Shown piece by piece: positions 18,150-25,690 of a DNA stretch of 64,000 bases. The notes below the pieces were generated by a model, which was not told where the DNA came from, ran no database searches, and saw only the letters and a list, made by a program, of their open reading frames with translations. Both the position numbers and the translations under genes were made by a program. The number at the start of each line of letters is the position of its first letter. The first letter of the stretch is position 1. Origin of the DNA: Chloroflexia bacterium SDU3-3 (lineage in GTDB: Bacteria > Chloroflexota > Chloroflexia > Chloroflexales > Roseiflexaceae). The stretch is from contig WBOU01000006.1 in assembly GCA_009268125.1 (NCBI GenBank), positions 257,807 through 321,806 on the forward strand, read 5' to 3'.

Positions 18150-19796
18150 TTAGAAGTAGCGGCTCAGATTGTCAAAGATCTGGCCGATGTTGCCGGTGTC
18201 GCCCTCGACCAAGATGGTGTGCGAGAAGTCGACGATGTCCTGCAGCACCTGCTTGTCAGCATCCGCGCCGTAGGCCACCGGGAAGATGCTGATGCCGGTC
18301 TCCTCATAGCTGCCCTTGATCTGCTCGAAGCTGATCGAGCTGGCCGTATCGGCCCCATCCGAGAGCAGCACGATCGCCTGGATGCGGTCCTCGCTGGTCT
18401 TGGGCAGGCCATCGAGCACCTGCTTGGCCGAATCCAGGCCGTTGTAAATCGCCGTCTTGCCGGTGGCGCGCATCTGCTGGATGGCCTCGCTCAGCGCGAT
18501 GCGGTTCTCGGAGAGCGGCGCGGGCGGCACCGCCACCGTGGCCGTGGAGTCGAACGTCACCAGCGCGATGCGGTCCTCGGGCAGGATGCGGGCCAGGAAG
18601 GTCTCAAGCCCAGCCTTGACCTGCTCGATCTTGTCGCCCTCCATCGAGCCGGATGTATCCACCAGCAGCACGATGTCGGCGCGCTTGCGGTTCTGCTGCC
18701 ACACGTTCTTGGCCGCCACGATCACATCGGCAGATGGCACCGGCAGCACGTTCTGCACGCCCTGGGGCTGCACGCCGTAGCGCTCGCTCACCGGGTCGGC
18801 CAGGGGCACATTGGCGCTGGCAGGGCGGAAGCCGTAGCTCAGCGCGGCCTTCTGGCTCTCGTCGTTCATCAGGAAGGTGAAGAAGGTCTCGGCGGCCTGC
18901 TGCTGCTCGGCGCTGGCCTTCGACATCACGATAAACGGGTCGTCGTGCCAGAAGGTGCCCTCCTTGGGGTAGATCGCCACCAGCGGCACGGCGGGGGCCT
19001 TGTTCTTGTTGAAGTCGATCAGCGTGATCTCCTCCATCGGGAAGGCCGAAATATAGCTGGTGCCAAACTTCTGCATGTTGTCGCTGAACACCAGCGTGTT
19101 GTAGCCGTAGTGCTTGATGCCCTTGCCCAGATCGCGGATGAACTGCTGGCTCTCGGCCTTCTGCACGTCGGCCACGGTCAGGTCGCGCTGCTTGCCCACG
19201 GCAGCGTAGTACTCGGCCAGCAGCGTGGAGAGCGCGGTGGTGCTGATCTCGGGGTCGGTGTGGCCCCAGGTGAACTTGCCCCACTCGGGGTGGCCGTAGG
19301 CCCCCCAGCCCTGCGGGTCGTTGATCAGCGCCAGCATGTCGCTCCAGCCAATCGGTTTGTTCGGCCAGCCCAGCGCCTCAGCCATCGGCTTCCACATGGA
19401 GATAACCACCGGCGTGAGCACCAGCGGGCGGCTGGAGACGGCGATGTTGGCGTTGCCACTCTCCTGCTTCAGCACCTCAAGCCAGGTCGATGATGACGGG
19501 CTCCACACCGTTACATCAAGCTGTCCGTTTTTCAGCTCGGTGCGCGCCGCGCCGCTCGATTTATTCAAGCCCTCGACAAAAATCGGGCTACCGTTCAGCT
19601 TCGCACCACTGGCATTAAACGTCGCGATCCGCTCCTTCAGCCACTCTTCTTTCTCGGGGCTATAGGCGATGGTGATCTTCACCGCGTTCGACGGTGCCTC
19701 GCCAGGGGTCTGCGCGCCCCCGCCAGCCTGCTCGCCGCAGCCCACCAGCTGCGCGCCCACCAGCAGCGCGCAGAGCAGCCCAACCATTCGTCGCAT
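18150..19796 (-). CDS. Substrate-binding protein/VWA fusion lipoprotein
   Basis: A 548-residue lipoprotein (lipobox AQLVGC, Cys20). Residues about 38-350 form a periplasmic-binding-protein-type domain related to bacterial extracellular solute-binding proteins. Residues about 372-548 are a von Willebrand A domain with an intact metal site D380-T-S382-G-S384 and the later Thr and Asp ligands (TGKTAIYNG, LLSDGAD). The protein therefore pairs a ligand-binding lobe with a metal-dependent adhesion or assembly lobe outside the membrane. It is downstream of a paralogous stand-alone binding protein and upstream of a coiled-coil membrane protein. No ABC permease or ATPase is nearby, so transport is unlikely to be its main role. 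AAAGGAGTG precedes the ATG. Confidence 0.85.
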   Translation of the reverse strand: MRRMVGLLCALLVGAQLVGCGEQAGGGAQTPGEAPSNAVKITIAYSPEKEEWLKERIATFNASGAKLNGSPIFVEGLNKSSGAARTELKNGQLDVTVWSPSSSTWLEVLKQESGNANIAVSSRPLVLTPVVISMWKPMAEALGWPNKPIGWSDMLALINDPQGWGAYGHPEWGKFTWGHTDPEISTTALSTLLAEYYAAVGKQRDLTVADVQKAESQQFIRDLGKGIKHYGYNTLVFSDNMQKFGTSYISAFPMEEITLIDFNKNKAPAVPLVAIYPKEGTFWHDDPFIVMSKASAEQQQAAETFFTFLMNDESQKAALSYGFRPASANVPLADPVSERYGVQPQGVQNVLPVPSADVIVAAKNVWQQNRKRADIVLLVDTSGSMEGDKIEQVKAGLETFLARILPEDRIALVTFDSTATVAVPPAPLSENRIALSEAIQQMRATGKTAIYNGLDSAKQVLDGLPKTSEDRIQAIVLLSDGADTASSISFEQIKGSYEETGISIFPVAYGADADKQVLQDIVDFSHTILVEGDTGNIGQIFDNLSRYF

Positions 19797-19828
19797 CGGT
19801 CACTCCTTTATCTGGCTTGCAGCCTATG

Positions 19829-21028
19829 CTATCTGCCAAACTGCCGGGTCCACGCATCGACCAGCGCCTGCAGCACCTCGGCCTTGGGCAGCTCGGCCTG
19901 CGGGCCAAGGTCGATCTGCACGCCACTGTCCTTCGCACTCACAAAGGGGTTGTCGGCCCCACCCTGGCCGATCGACACGCTGGAGTTGGATGGGCGGAAG
20001 CCGCTGCGCAGCGCCAGCTGCTGCACCAGCTCGCTCAGCAGGTAGCTGCGCAGCGCCCGCGCCGCCTGCTGCTGCTCGGGGGCCACCCACGCCCCCGAGA
20101 GGATGGCGAAGGGGTGATCGCTCAGCAGCGTGGCGGGCAGGTACAAGATCTTCAGCGAGGAGCCGCGGCCCTTGGCCACCGCGCTTTGCTCCAGGGCCAC
20201 ATTCTCGTAGACGGTGGCCATGTCGTACTTGCCAGGGCCGAAGCGCACCATATCGGTCATAAACGCGCCCGTGCTCTCGGCAAAATCAGGCACCGTGCGC
20301 TCTAGGTCGCTCACCCAGGCCTGGCACTCGGCATCCTGCACGTCGGCCAAGGTCAGGCCGCTCACCTTGCCGTGGCAGCCGTAGGAGAGCAGCGCCAGGG
20401 TCTGCATGCCGCTGTTTGAGCTGGCGGGCGAGGTATGGCCAAACTTGATCAGGCCCCAGGCCTCCTTGCCGCCGTGGGCCTTCCAGCCCTTGTCATCGAG
20501 CAGGGCGTCGTGGAAGCCCTGCCAGAAGCCCTGCCTGGGCAGGCCGCTGGGCCAGAGCGCGCTGGCGCGGTCGGCCCAGGCCACCAGCACCAGCGGCGTC
20601 ACCACCAGCGGCTGGGGCGCATCCGCGCCGCCCAGCACCACATCGCCCGCCCTGGCGCGCAGCAGGTCGATCTGGGTCTGGCTGGCCGGGCTGATCGCCG
20701 CCGGGGCCGCGCCCGCGCCCCAGCTCTGCGCGGCCACCCGCTCCACGATCTCGTTCGAGCCGAGGCCCACCAGATTCACCTGGATGGGGCGGCCATCAAC
20801 CGTGGGCGCGGTGGCGGCGAACTGGGCGATAGCAGCCTGGAGCCACTGCTCTTTCTCGGTGCTATACCAGAGCGTCAGCACCACCGGCTCGCGCTTGGGC
20901 TCGATCGGCACACCCGCCAGCCCGCTGCCCAGCGGCGCACCCAGCAGCCGGGCCGCCGTCACCAGCACCGCCACCAGAAGAAATGCCGTACCGATCATTC
21001 GGGAAAGACGCAGCATCATCAACCTCAT
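19829..21028 (-). CDS. Membrane-anchored extracellular substrate-binding-like protein
   Basis: A 399-residue protein with one N-terminal hydrophobic segment (about 12-32) that acts as signal or anchor; it lacks a lipobox. The rest is a binding-protein fold paralogous to the N-terminal half of the next gene: compare VSGLTLADVQDAECQAWVSDLERTV here with LTVADVQKAESQQFIRDLGKGI there, and similar VVLTLWYSTEKEQWL / KITIAYSPEKEEWL starts. The gap to that gene is only 32 bp. No transporter components are adjacent. The first Met and the Mets at codons 4 and 5 are all possible starts; the AGG of codon 2 would serve as ribosome-binding site for the later ones. Confidence 0.75.
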   Translation of the reverse strand: MRLMMLRLSRMIGTAFLLVAVLVTAARLLGAPLGSGLAGVPIEPKREPVVLTLWYSTEKEQWLQAAIAQFAATAPTVDGRPIQVNLVGLGSNEIVERVAAQSWGAGAAPAAISPASQTQIDLLRARAGDVVLGGADAPQPLVVTPLVLVAWADRASALWPSGLPRQGFWQGFHDALLDDKGWKAHGGKEAWGLIKFGHTSPASSNSGMQTLALLSYGCHGKVSGLTLADVQDAECQAWVSDLERTVPDFAESTGAFMTDMVRFGPGKYDMATVYENVALEQSAVAKGRGSSLKILYLPATLLSDHPFAILSGAWVAPEQQQAARALRSYLLSELVQQLALRSGFRPSNSSVSIGQGGADNPFVSAKDSGVQIDLGPQAELPKAEVLQALVDAWTRQFGR

Positions 21029-21124
21029 AGGCTAGGGCGCACCAGTGGCAGCGCCTATCGGGCACAGTAGCTCGGCTCAGAGCCGCCCACTGTAGTGTAC
21101 GAATCGGGGCGGGCCTTCGTTGCA

Positions 21125-21162
21125 AGAAGAAAAGGCCGAAGAGCGTCCCGCACCCTTCGGCC
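21125..21162 (-). terminator. Intrinsic terminator after the TIG-like envelope protein gene
   Basis: GGCCGAAG pairs with CTTCGGCC around a 13-base loop, and TTTTCTTCTT follows on the minus strand, about 30 bases after the stop codon. Confidence 0.75.
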
Positions 21163-21190
21163 AGCCCACCAGAGCAGTATGCGCCAGCGC

Positions 21191-22771
21191 CTATGGCGTG
21201 CCATTGAAGGTCATATACAGATCCACCCGGTTGCCGCTGGAGAGGCCACGATAGTGGTAGCCATAGACACCCAGCGCGTTCTGAAGGGTAAACTTCACCG
21301 TGTAGGCGATCCGCCCGCTCTTATTGGCCTGCACATTGCCCATCAGGTAGTACGATCCGTCGGGGGTCGTCACCCACAGCTCGGCCTGCTCGCTGGCGCG
21401 GAACCCGCTGCCGCCCAGGTTGAACTGGGTGCTCTGGCCGCCCTCGGCGGGGCTGACGCTGCCGTTGCGGTTGGCCGGGCGCGGCGTGCCGATCGGCGCG
21501 TAGAAATCGCTGGTCAGCTTAAACAGCGCTGTCACCGCGCGCTTGGTGTTCTTGCCCTGGGCCGTGGCCAGCCACACGCCCTGCAGGTTGGCCTGCGGCT
21601 TCACCACCACGCGCATGCCGCCGCCGCCGTCGCGCTGCACCGCCCCATCGCTCACCGACTCCAGGCCAGCGCCGTTGGGCTTGGTGAGCCACACGCCCAC
21701 CTCCTCGTTGGGGTCGAACCCGGCGGCGCTAAACACAAAGGCGCTGCCCGGCACCGCCGCCAGCGGCGCGATCGAGCCGCGGCCCATGGGCTGCAGCGTG
21801 GTATGCAGCATCTCGCCCAGCTTGTTGGGGTCGCCCACCGCACCGATCACGGTGAAGTAGCCGATGGCAACCCGCCCGCTCTTCTCGCCCCGCGCCGAGA
21901 TCGCCCAGCGCCCGTTGCTAAAGTCGCCGCTGGTGAAGCTCACCTGCGACCCAGTGATCGAGCCTGCGCCGCTGGCGGTGGGCTTGCGCTTGATCGAGCG
22001 CACCTTCATATCCGGCGATGTCAGCCACAGCGTCACCGGCTCGCCCGCCTGGAAGCCCTCGCCCTGGATGGTGAAGACCTGGCCAGGAGCGCCGCTTGCG
22101 GGCACCACCCGCGCGGCGGCGGATGTGCTGCCGTAGCTGTCGCTGCCCGCCCCAGTGGGTAGCGGCACGCCATCCTCATCCAGCGGAGCGCCCGGCTGGG
22201 TGTCGGCGGGCCAGGCCGCCAGCAGCTGCGGCGGCGCGAGCAGGCGGCCCAGCAGCGACAGGCGCACCTCGCTGCCCCACAGCTCGAACTTAGCGCGCTC
22301 GGTCCACTGCACGGTGTGGGTGCGCCCATCGGACTGCACCTCGCCGTACTCGTTGGTGAGCGGCACGCCGAAGATGGCGGTGCCGCCGTACCTCTGCCAG
22401 TAGGCCTTGAACGCGCCGCCCATCGCGCCCGAGGGCTGCTGGATGCCCGTCACCTCTGCGCCAAGGCGGCCAAGATCCACAAAGCCCTGGTTGTTCTGCA
22501 CACGCAGCTCAAAGCGGGCGCGCTCAAAATACTGCACCAGCTTGCCGTCGGCGCGGCGGATATACTCCTCGGTGATCGGCAGACCAAAGATCGCCACACC
22601 GCCCTTGCTCTCCCAGTAGGTGCGAAACACGCCCTTGAGGTAGTGCCCCGTCTGCGAGAAGTAGCGCGCCGGGGTCTGCGCCTGCGCCCGTGTCGGCAGC
22701 GCGCCTATCAAGATGGCAAGGATCAGCACCACCATCGGCGCACGCCGCAAAAGACTATGGCGTCGGTCCAT
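21191..22771 (-). CDS. Secreted protein with two WQQ-type repeats and beta-sandwich domains
   Basis: A 526-residue exported protein. A signal peptide (about 1-32, ending AQAQ) is followed by two LGFP-like repeats (about 35-105 and 110-185), with the signatures YWESKGGVAIFGLPIT / YWQRYGGTAIFGVPLT and VQYFERARFEL / VQWTERAKFEL. After a linker there are about three beta-sandwich modules of ~100 residues, each containing a FxxxGEP/ASEQ-x-WxTxPDG-like core (GEGFQAGEPVTLWLTSPD, AAGFDPNEEVGVWLTKPN, GSGFRASEQAELWVTTPD). The whole looks like an envelope-bound structural or adhesive protein. It shares its N-terminal repeats with the protein encoded at 15825-16973. TAGGAG precedes the ATG; a good promoter lies upstream. 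Confidence 0.75.
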   Translation of the reverse strand: MDRRHSLLRRAPMVVLILAILIGALPTRAQAQTPARYFSQTGHYLKGVFRTYWESKGGVAIFGLPITEEYIRRADGKLVQYFERARFELRVQNNQGFVDLGRLGAEVTGIQQPSGAMGGAFKAYWQRYGGTAIFGVPLTNEYGEVQSDGRTHTVQWTERAKFELWGSEVRLSLLGRLLAPPQLLAAWPADTQPGAPLDEDGVPLPTGAGSDSYGSTSAAARVVPASGAPGQVFTIQGEGFQAGEPVTLWLTSPDMKVRSIKRKPTASGAGSITGSQVSFTSGDFSNGRWAISARGEKSGRVAIGYFTVIGAVGDPNKLGEMLHTTLQPMGRGSIAPLAAVPGSAFVFSAAGFDPNEEVGVWLTKPNGAGLESVSDGAVQRDGGGGMRVVVKPQANLQGVWLATAQGKNTKRAVTALFKLTSDFYAPIGTPRPANRNGSVSPAEGGQSTQFNLGGSGFRASEQAELWVTTPDGSYYLMGNVQANKSGRIAYTVKFTLQNALGVYGYHYRGLSSGNRVDLYMTFNGTP

Positions 22772-22829
22772 CCTAGCTCCTATTCATCATGTCAAAGCGT
22801 TATGTATCCGTGTGAAAGATCTGCTGTAT

Positions 22830-22857
22830 CTTATAATTTTCTTTTTGCGCTTGTCAA
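22830..22857 (-). promoter_or_regulatory. Sigma-70-type promoter of the envelope protein gene
   Basis: On the minus strand TTGACA (22857-22852) and TATAAG (22835-22830) are separated by 16 bases, about 60 bases upstream of the start codon. The surrounding DNA is AT-rich. Confidence 0.7.
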
Positions 22858-22944
22858 CAGGTATACCACCAGGATCTATCAAAATAAACGATAGGGGTGC
22901 GATCTTTTCTATGCGTAGGGGGAAGAAAGTCTGACACAAAAAAA

Positions 22945-22968
22945 GCGCGGGGCCACACTGCCCCGCGC
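22945..22968 (-). terminator. Intrinsic terminator downstream of the thiolase/small protein genes
   Basis: GCGCGGGGC pairs with GCCCCGCGC around six bases, with seven T following on the minus strand. It ends the transcript that contains the 55-residue protein gene. Confidence 0.88.
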
Positions 22969-23067
22969 CTCTACGCCTAATCGCCAATGATTAGGGATAA
23001 GCCAACCAGAGAATTCCTACCATGGCACCTTGCTCAAAGGGTGGCTTCCAACCATTGGCGGCCCCGG

Positions 23068-23235
23068 CTAGTTCCGCCGGGCATCATCGTCAACTGCCAG
23101 CGCCACGTCCTCAAAATCCGTCTCCGACGCCTCGGTGCCCAGCAGATCTGCGGCAATAAAAGCAGCCAGATGCGGCGAGAGCCGACCATTCTTCACGCCT
23201 TCTTCGAGCGTTTCGAGTAGGTCTTGCTGTGTCAT
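23068..23235 (-). CDS. Small acidic hypothetical protein
   Basis: A 55-residue protein starting MTQQDLLETLEEGVKNG, preceded by a very good AAGGAGG ribosome-binding site eight bases away. It is mostly helical in appearance and its C-terminal half is acidic (SETDFEDVALAVDDD). It lies 65 bp downstream of the thiolase gene on the same strand and before a strong terminator, so it is probably co-transcribed. I do not recognise the family. Longer in-frame starts run into the thiolase gene and are less likely. Confidence 0.6.
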   Translation of the reverse strand: MTQQDLLETLEEGVKNGRLSPHLAAFIAADLLGTEASETDFEDVALAVDDDARRN

Positions 23236-23300
23236 GGCCAGAACCTCCTTGTATGGTATGTGCAACATCGACAAAACAATATGTATAGCACCAGGTGCTG

Positions 23301-24488
23301 CTACATCAGCTCCACTGCCAGCGCCACGGCCTCGCCGCCGCCGATACACAGCGAGGCGATGCCACGCTGGCCGCCCCGCTGTCGCAGGGCATAGATCAGC
23401 GTCACCAGCACGCGCGCGCCCGACGCGCCAATCGGGTGGCCCAGCGCGATCGCGCCGCCGTGCACATTCAGGCGATCGACATCCAGGTTCAGGGCGCGGG
23501 CGTTGGCCACCGACTGGGCGGCAAACGCCTCGTTCAGCTCGAACAGGTCGTAGTCATCAACCGTCGTACCGGTCTTCTCCAGCAGGCGGCGGACGGCGAA
23601 CGGCGGCGCGGTGAAGATCTCCAGCGGCTTCACGCCCGCCTGGGCCGTGCCCATGACCCTGGCCAGCGGCTGCAGGCCCAGATCGCGGGCCTTCGCGCCG
23701 CTCATCAGCACCAGCGCCGCCGCGCCGTCGGTGATGCCGGGGGCATTGCCCGCCGTCACCGTGCCATCGCTGGTAAACGAGGGCCGCAGCTTGGCCAGCG
23801 CCTCCATACTGGTGTCGCGACGGGGCGGCTCGTCGGCGCTCACCGTGGCGGTCTTGCCACGGCCCAGCGCGATCTCCACCGGCGCGATCTCGTCGTTGAA
23901 CAGGCCCGCATCCTGCGCGGCGATCGCGCGGCGGTGCGACTCGAAGGCGTAGGCATCCTGGGCTTCGCGGCTCACATCCTGGGCGCTGGCGATCCACTCG
24001 GCAGAGAGGCCCATGTGGTGGTTCTCGAACGAGCACCACAGGCCATCGTGCACCGTCGCATCCAGGATCTCGCCGTGGCCAAGGCGGTAGCCGCTGCGGC
24101 CCTGGGGCAGCAGGTACGGCCCGCGCGACATGTTCTCCATGCCGCCCGCCACTGCCACCTGGGCATCGCCCGCGCGGATCAGCGCGGTGGCCAGCATCAC
24201 GGCCTTCAGGCCGCTGCCGCAGACCTTGCTCACGCCCATGGTGCTGACGCTATCGGGCAGGCCACCGGCCAGCGCGGCCTGGCGGGCGGGGGCCTGGCCC
24301 AGGCCGGCGCTCACCACATTACCCATGATGCACTCATCCACCAGCGCGGCATCGACCCCTGCCCGCGCCACCGCGGCGCGCACCGCGTGGCCGCCAAGGG
24401 CGGTCGCCGACATATCCTTATATGCGCCCTGGAACTTGCCAATGGGCGTTCGTGCTGCGCTCACAATCACAACATCCTGATCGTGCAT
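23301..24488 (-). CDS. Acetyl-CoA C-acetyltransferase (thiolase)
   Basis: A 395-residue biosynthetic-type thiolase that condenses two acetyl-CoA to acetoacetyl-CoA or catalyses the reverse. The acyl-enzyme cysteine is Cys90 in VCGSGLKA; His351 in [10 protein letters not shown] and Cys381 in CIGGGEA complete the site. Length and motifs match AtoB/PhaA. The neighbours do not include other butyrate, PHA or beta-oxidation genes, so the pathway cannot be assigned. GGAG precedes the ATG. A promoter and a terminator-like hairpin in the leader suggest attenuation. Confidence 0.94.
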   Translation of the reverse strand: MHDQDVVIVSAARTPIGKFQGAYKDMSATALGGHAVRAAVARAGVDAALVDECIMGNVVSAGLGQAPARQAALAGGLPDSVSTMGVSKVCGSGLKAVMLATALIRAGDAQVAVAGGMENMSRGPYLLPQGRSGYRLGHGEILDATVHDGLWCSFENHHMGLSAEWIASAQDVSREAQDAYAFESHRRAIAAQDAGLFNDEIAPVEIALGRGKTATVSADEPPRRDTSMEALAKLRPSFTSDGTVTAGNAPGITDGAAALVLMSGAKARDLGLQPLARVMGTAQAGVKPLEIFTAPPFAVRRLLEKTGTTVDDYDLFELNEAFAAQSVANARALNLDVDRLNVHGGAIALGHPIGASGARVLVTLIYALRQRGGQRGIASLCIGGGEAVALAVELM

Positions 24489-24519
24489 GATGCGCTCCTG
24501 TATCTTTGAGATCTGCTAG

Positions 24520-24553
24520 AAAAAAAACCCCTTCGGCGCACAAACCGCAGGGG
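24520..24553 (-). terminator. Terminator-like hairpin in the thiolase leader (possible attenuator)
   Basis: On the minus strand CCCCTGCGG pairs with CCGAAGGGG (one mismatch) and is followed by eight T. It lies between the predicted promoter at 24595-24623 and the thiolase ATG at 24488, so transcripts from that promoter have to pass it. The segment GGTGTG just upstream could pair with the CACTCC that overlaps the start of the stem and act as an antiterminator. Confidence 0.65.
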
Positions 24554-24594
24554 AGTGCTCGACACCACACCGTGTACGATCCATTTCAGGCAAT

Positions 24595-24623
24595 ATGATA
24601 GCAGAAATCTGCGGGTCTATCAA
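24595..24623 (-). promoter_or_regulatory. Sigma-70-type promoter of the thiolase gene
   Basis: On the minus strand TTGATA (24623-24618) and TATCAT (24600-24595) are separated by 17 bases. The start point would lie near 24588, giving a leader of about 100 bases. Confidence 0.7.
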
Positions 24624-24650
24624 CCAGCAATTTACGGCTTCCCAATGGCA

Positions 24651-24697
24651 AAAAAACCGAGGGGCGGTCCTACATCATGTGATGTTAGGATCGCCCC
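24651..24697 (-). terminator. Intrinsic terminator after the LPxTG-like surface protein gene
   Basis: GGGGCGGTCCTACATCA pairs with TGATGTTAGGATCGCCCC (two imperfections) around a two-base gap. On the minus strand it is followed, after TCGG, by seven T. The stem begins about 25 bases after the stop codon. Confidence 0.85.
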
Positions 24698-24721
24698 CGC
24701 TTCCGTGCTTTTCAGGATGTG

Positions 24722-25612
24722 CTACTTCAGCAGATCATCCAAAAATGCCCGATCTTCCTCGTCAGTCTTTGCACTCTTCGCGCCGATCAGGCGGCTGAGC
24801 AGGCGCTCATCGGCAGCCTTGTTGGTGTGGCTGGCCCCAAACATGGGCACCAGCGCCAGCCGAACCGGGGGGATCGCTAGCAGGCCGCCCATCAGCACCA
24901 GCACCACCGCCACCCACATCACCATCATCGGCAGCGAGTCGCCCTCGCCGGTGGTCGGCAGCCGCTCCGGCGACTCTTTGGCCGTCAGAGTCGGGGCCTT
25001 AGCCGGGGCCTCGGCCACCGGGGCCTCGACGACCACAGGGGCAACCGCCGTATCGGGGGCCACCACCGGGGCGATCTCGGCAGGCGCAGCCACCGCAGGC
25101 GCAGCCGATCGGAAGCTCAGGTGCTCCACGGTGGTCGTGTCGGCCTTAATCGTCACCTTCGAGGAGGCGTGCACCGGGGTACCCTGCCCACCCGTAAGCG
25201 AAAGCACCACATCGTAGGTGCCGGTGGGCACCCACAGATCATAGTTGCCGCTCACATCGGTCATCAGCGTGTAGCTGCCTACCATCACCTTCACATAGCT
25301 CACCGGAGCGCCGGTGCGCTCATCGATGACCGTGCCAGTGATGTGGCCATAGCGCACCACCTCTTCCTTGCTATTGTTCTTCGATGTCGAAGTGGCGTGG
25401 GGCTTGGCGGTGGCCACCGTGGTGGCAACTGCCGTAGCCGCTGTGGTGGCTGTCGGGCGGGCCGTGGATGTGGGGATCAGCGTGGGGCGCGGCGAGGGCT
25501 GCAGCAGCGGGGCGCTCGCCGGAGCGCCGTTCGCCGCCGGGATGCCCAGGCTAAAGGCCAGGGCCAGCATCCCCCCAGCCAGGCCAAGAGTCGCAAATGT
25601 TTTTATCCGCAT
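24722..25612 (-). CDS. Secreted carboxypeptidase-regulatory-like protein with an internal LPxTG-like anchor
   Basis: A 296-residue protein with a signal peptide (1-31), a Thr/Pro/Ala spacer (to about 80) and a carboxypeptidase-regulatory-like beta-sandwich (about 86-168: GHITGTVIDERTGAPVSYVKVMVGSY, then TDVSGNYDLWVPTGTYDVVLSLTG). After an Ala/Pro/Val-rich stretch comes LPTTG at 218-222, then a membrane segment (about 228-247). Unlike a classic sorting signal, ~50 further residues follow, ending in a charged EEDRAFLDDLLK tail. It is thus either a sortase substrate with an unusual tail or a single-pass membrane protein. The start behind AAGGAG was preferred to one 12 codons upstream. Confidence 0.75.
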   Translation of the reverse strand: MRIKTFATLGLAGGMLALAFSLGIPAANGAPASAPLLQPSPRPTLIPTSTARPTATTAATAVATTVATAKPHATSTSKNNSKEEVVRYGHITGTVIDERTGAPVSYVKVMVGSYTLMTDVSGNYDLWVPTGTYDVVLSLTGGQGTPVHASSKVTIKADTTTVEHLSFRSAAPAVAAPAEIAPVVAPDTAVAPVVVEAPVAEAPAKAPTLTAKESPERLPTTGEGDSLPMMVMWVAVVLVLMGGLLAIPPVRLALVPMFGASHTNKAADERLLSRLIGAKSAKTDEEDRAFLDDLLK

Positions 25613-25690
25613 AGTGTCGATCTCCTTGCTTAGGATGTTGTAGTACATTCTGTGGCGATGCGAGGCAAGCCTCGCATCGCCGATGCTGCT

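Noticed and set aside
17322-21028. ABC importer operon
   Set aside because: Only binding-protein-like genes are present; no permease or ATPase gene is next to them.
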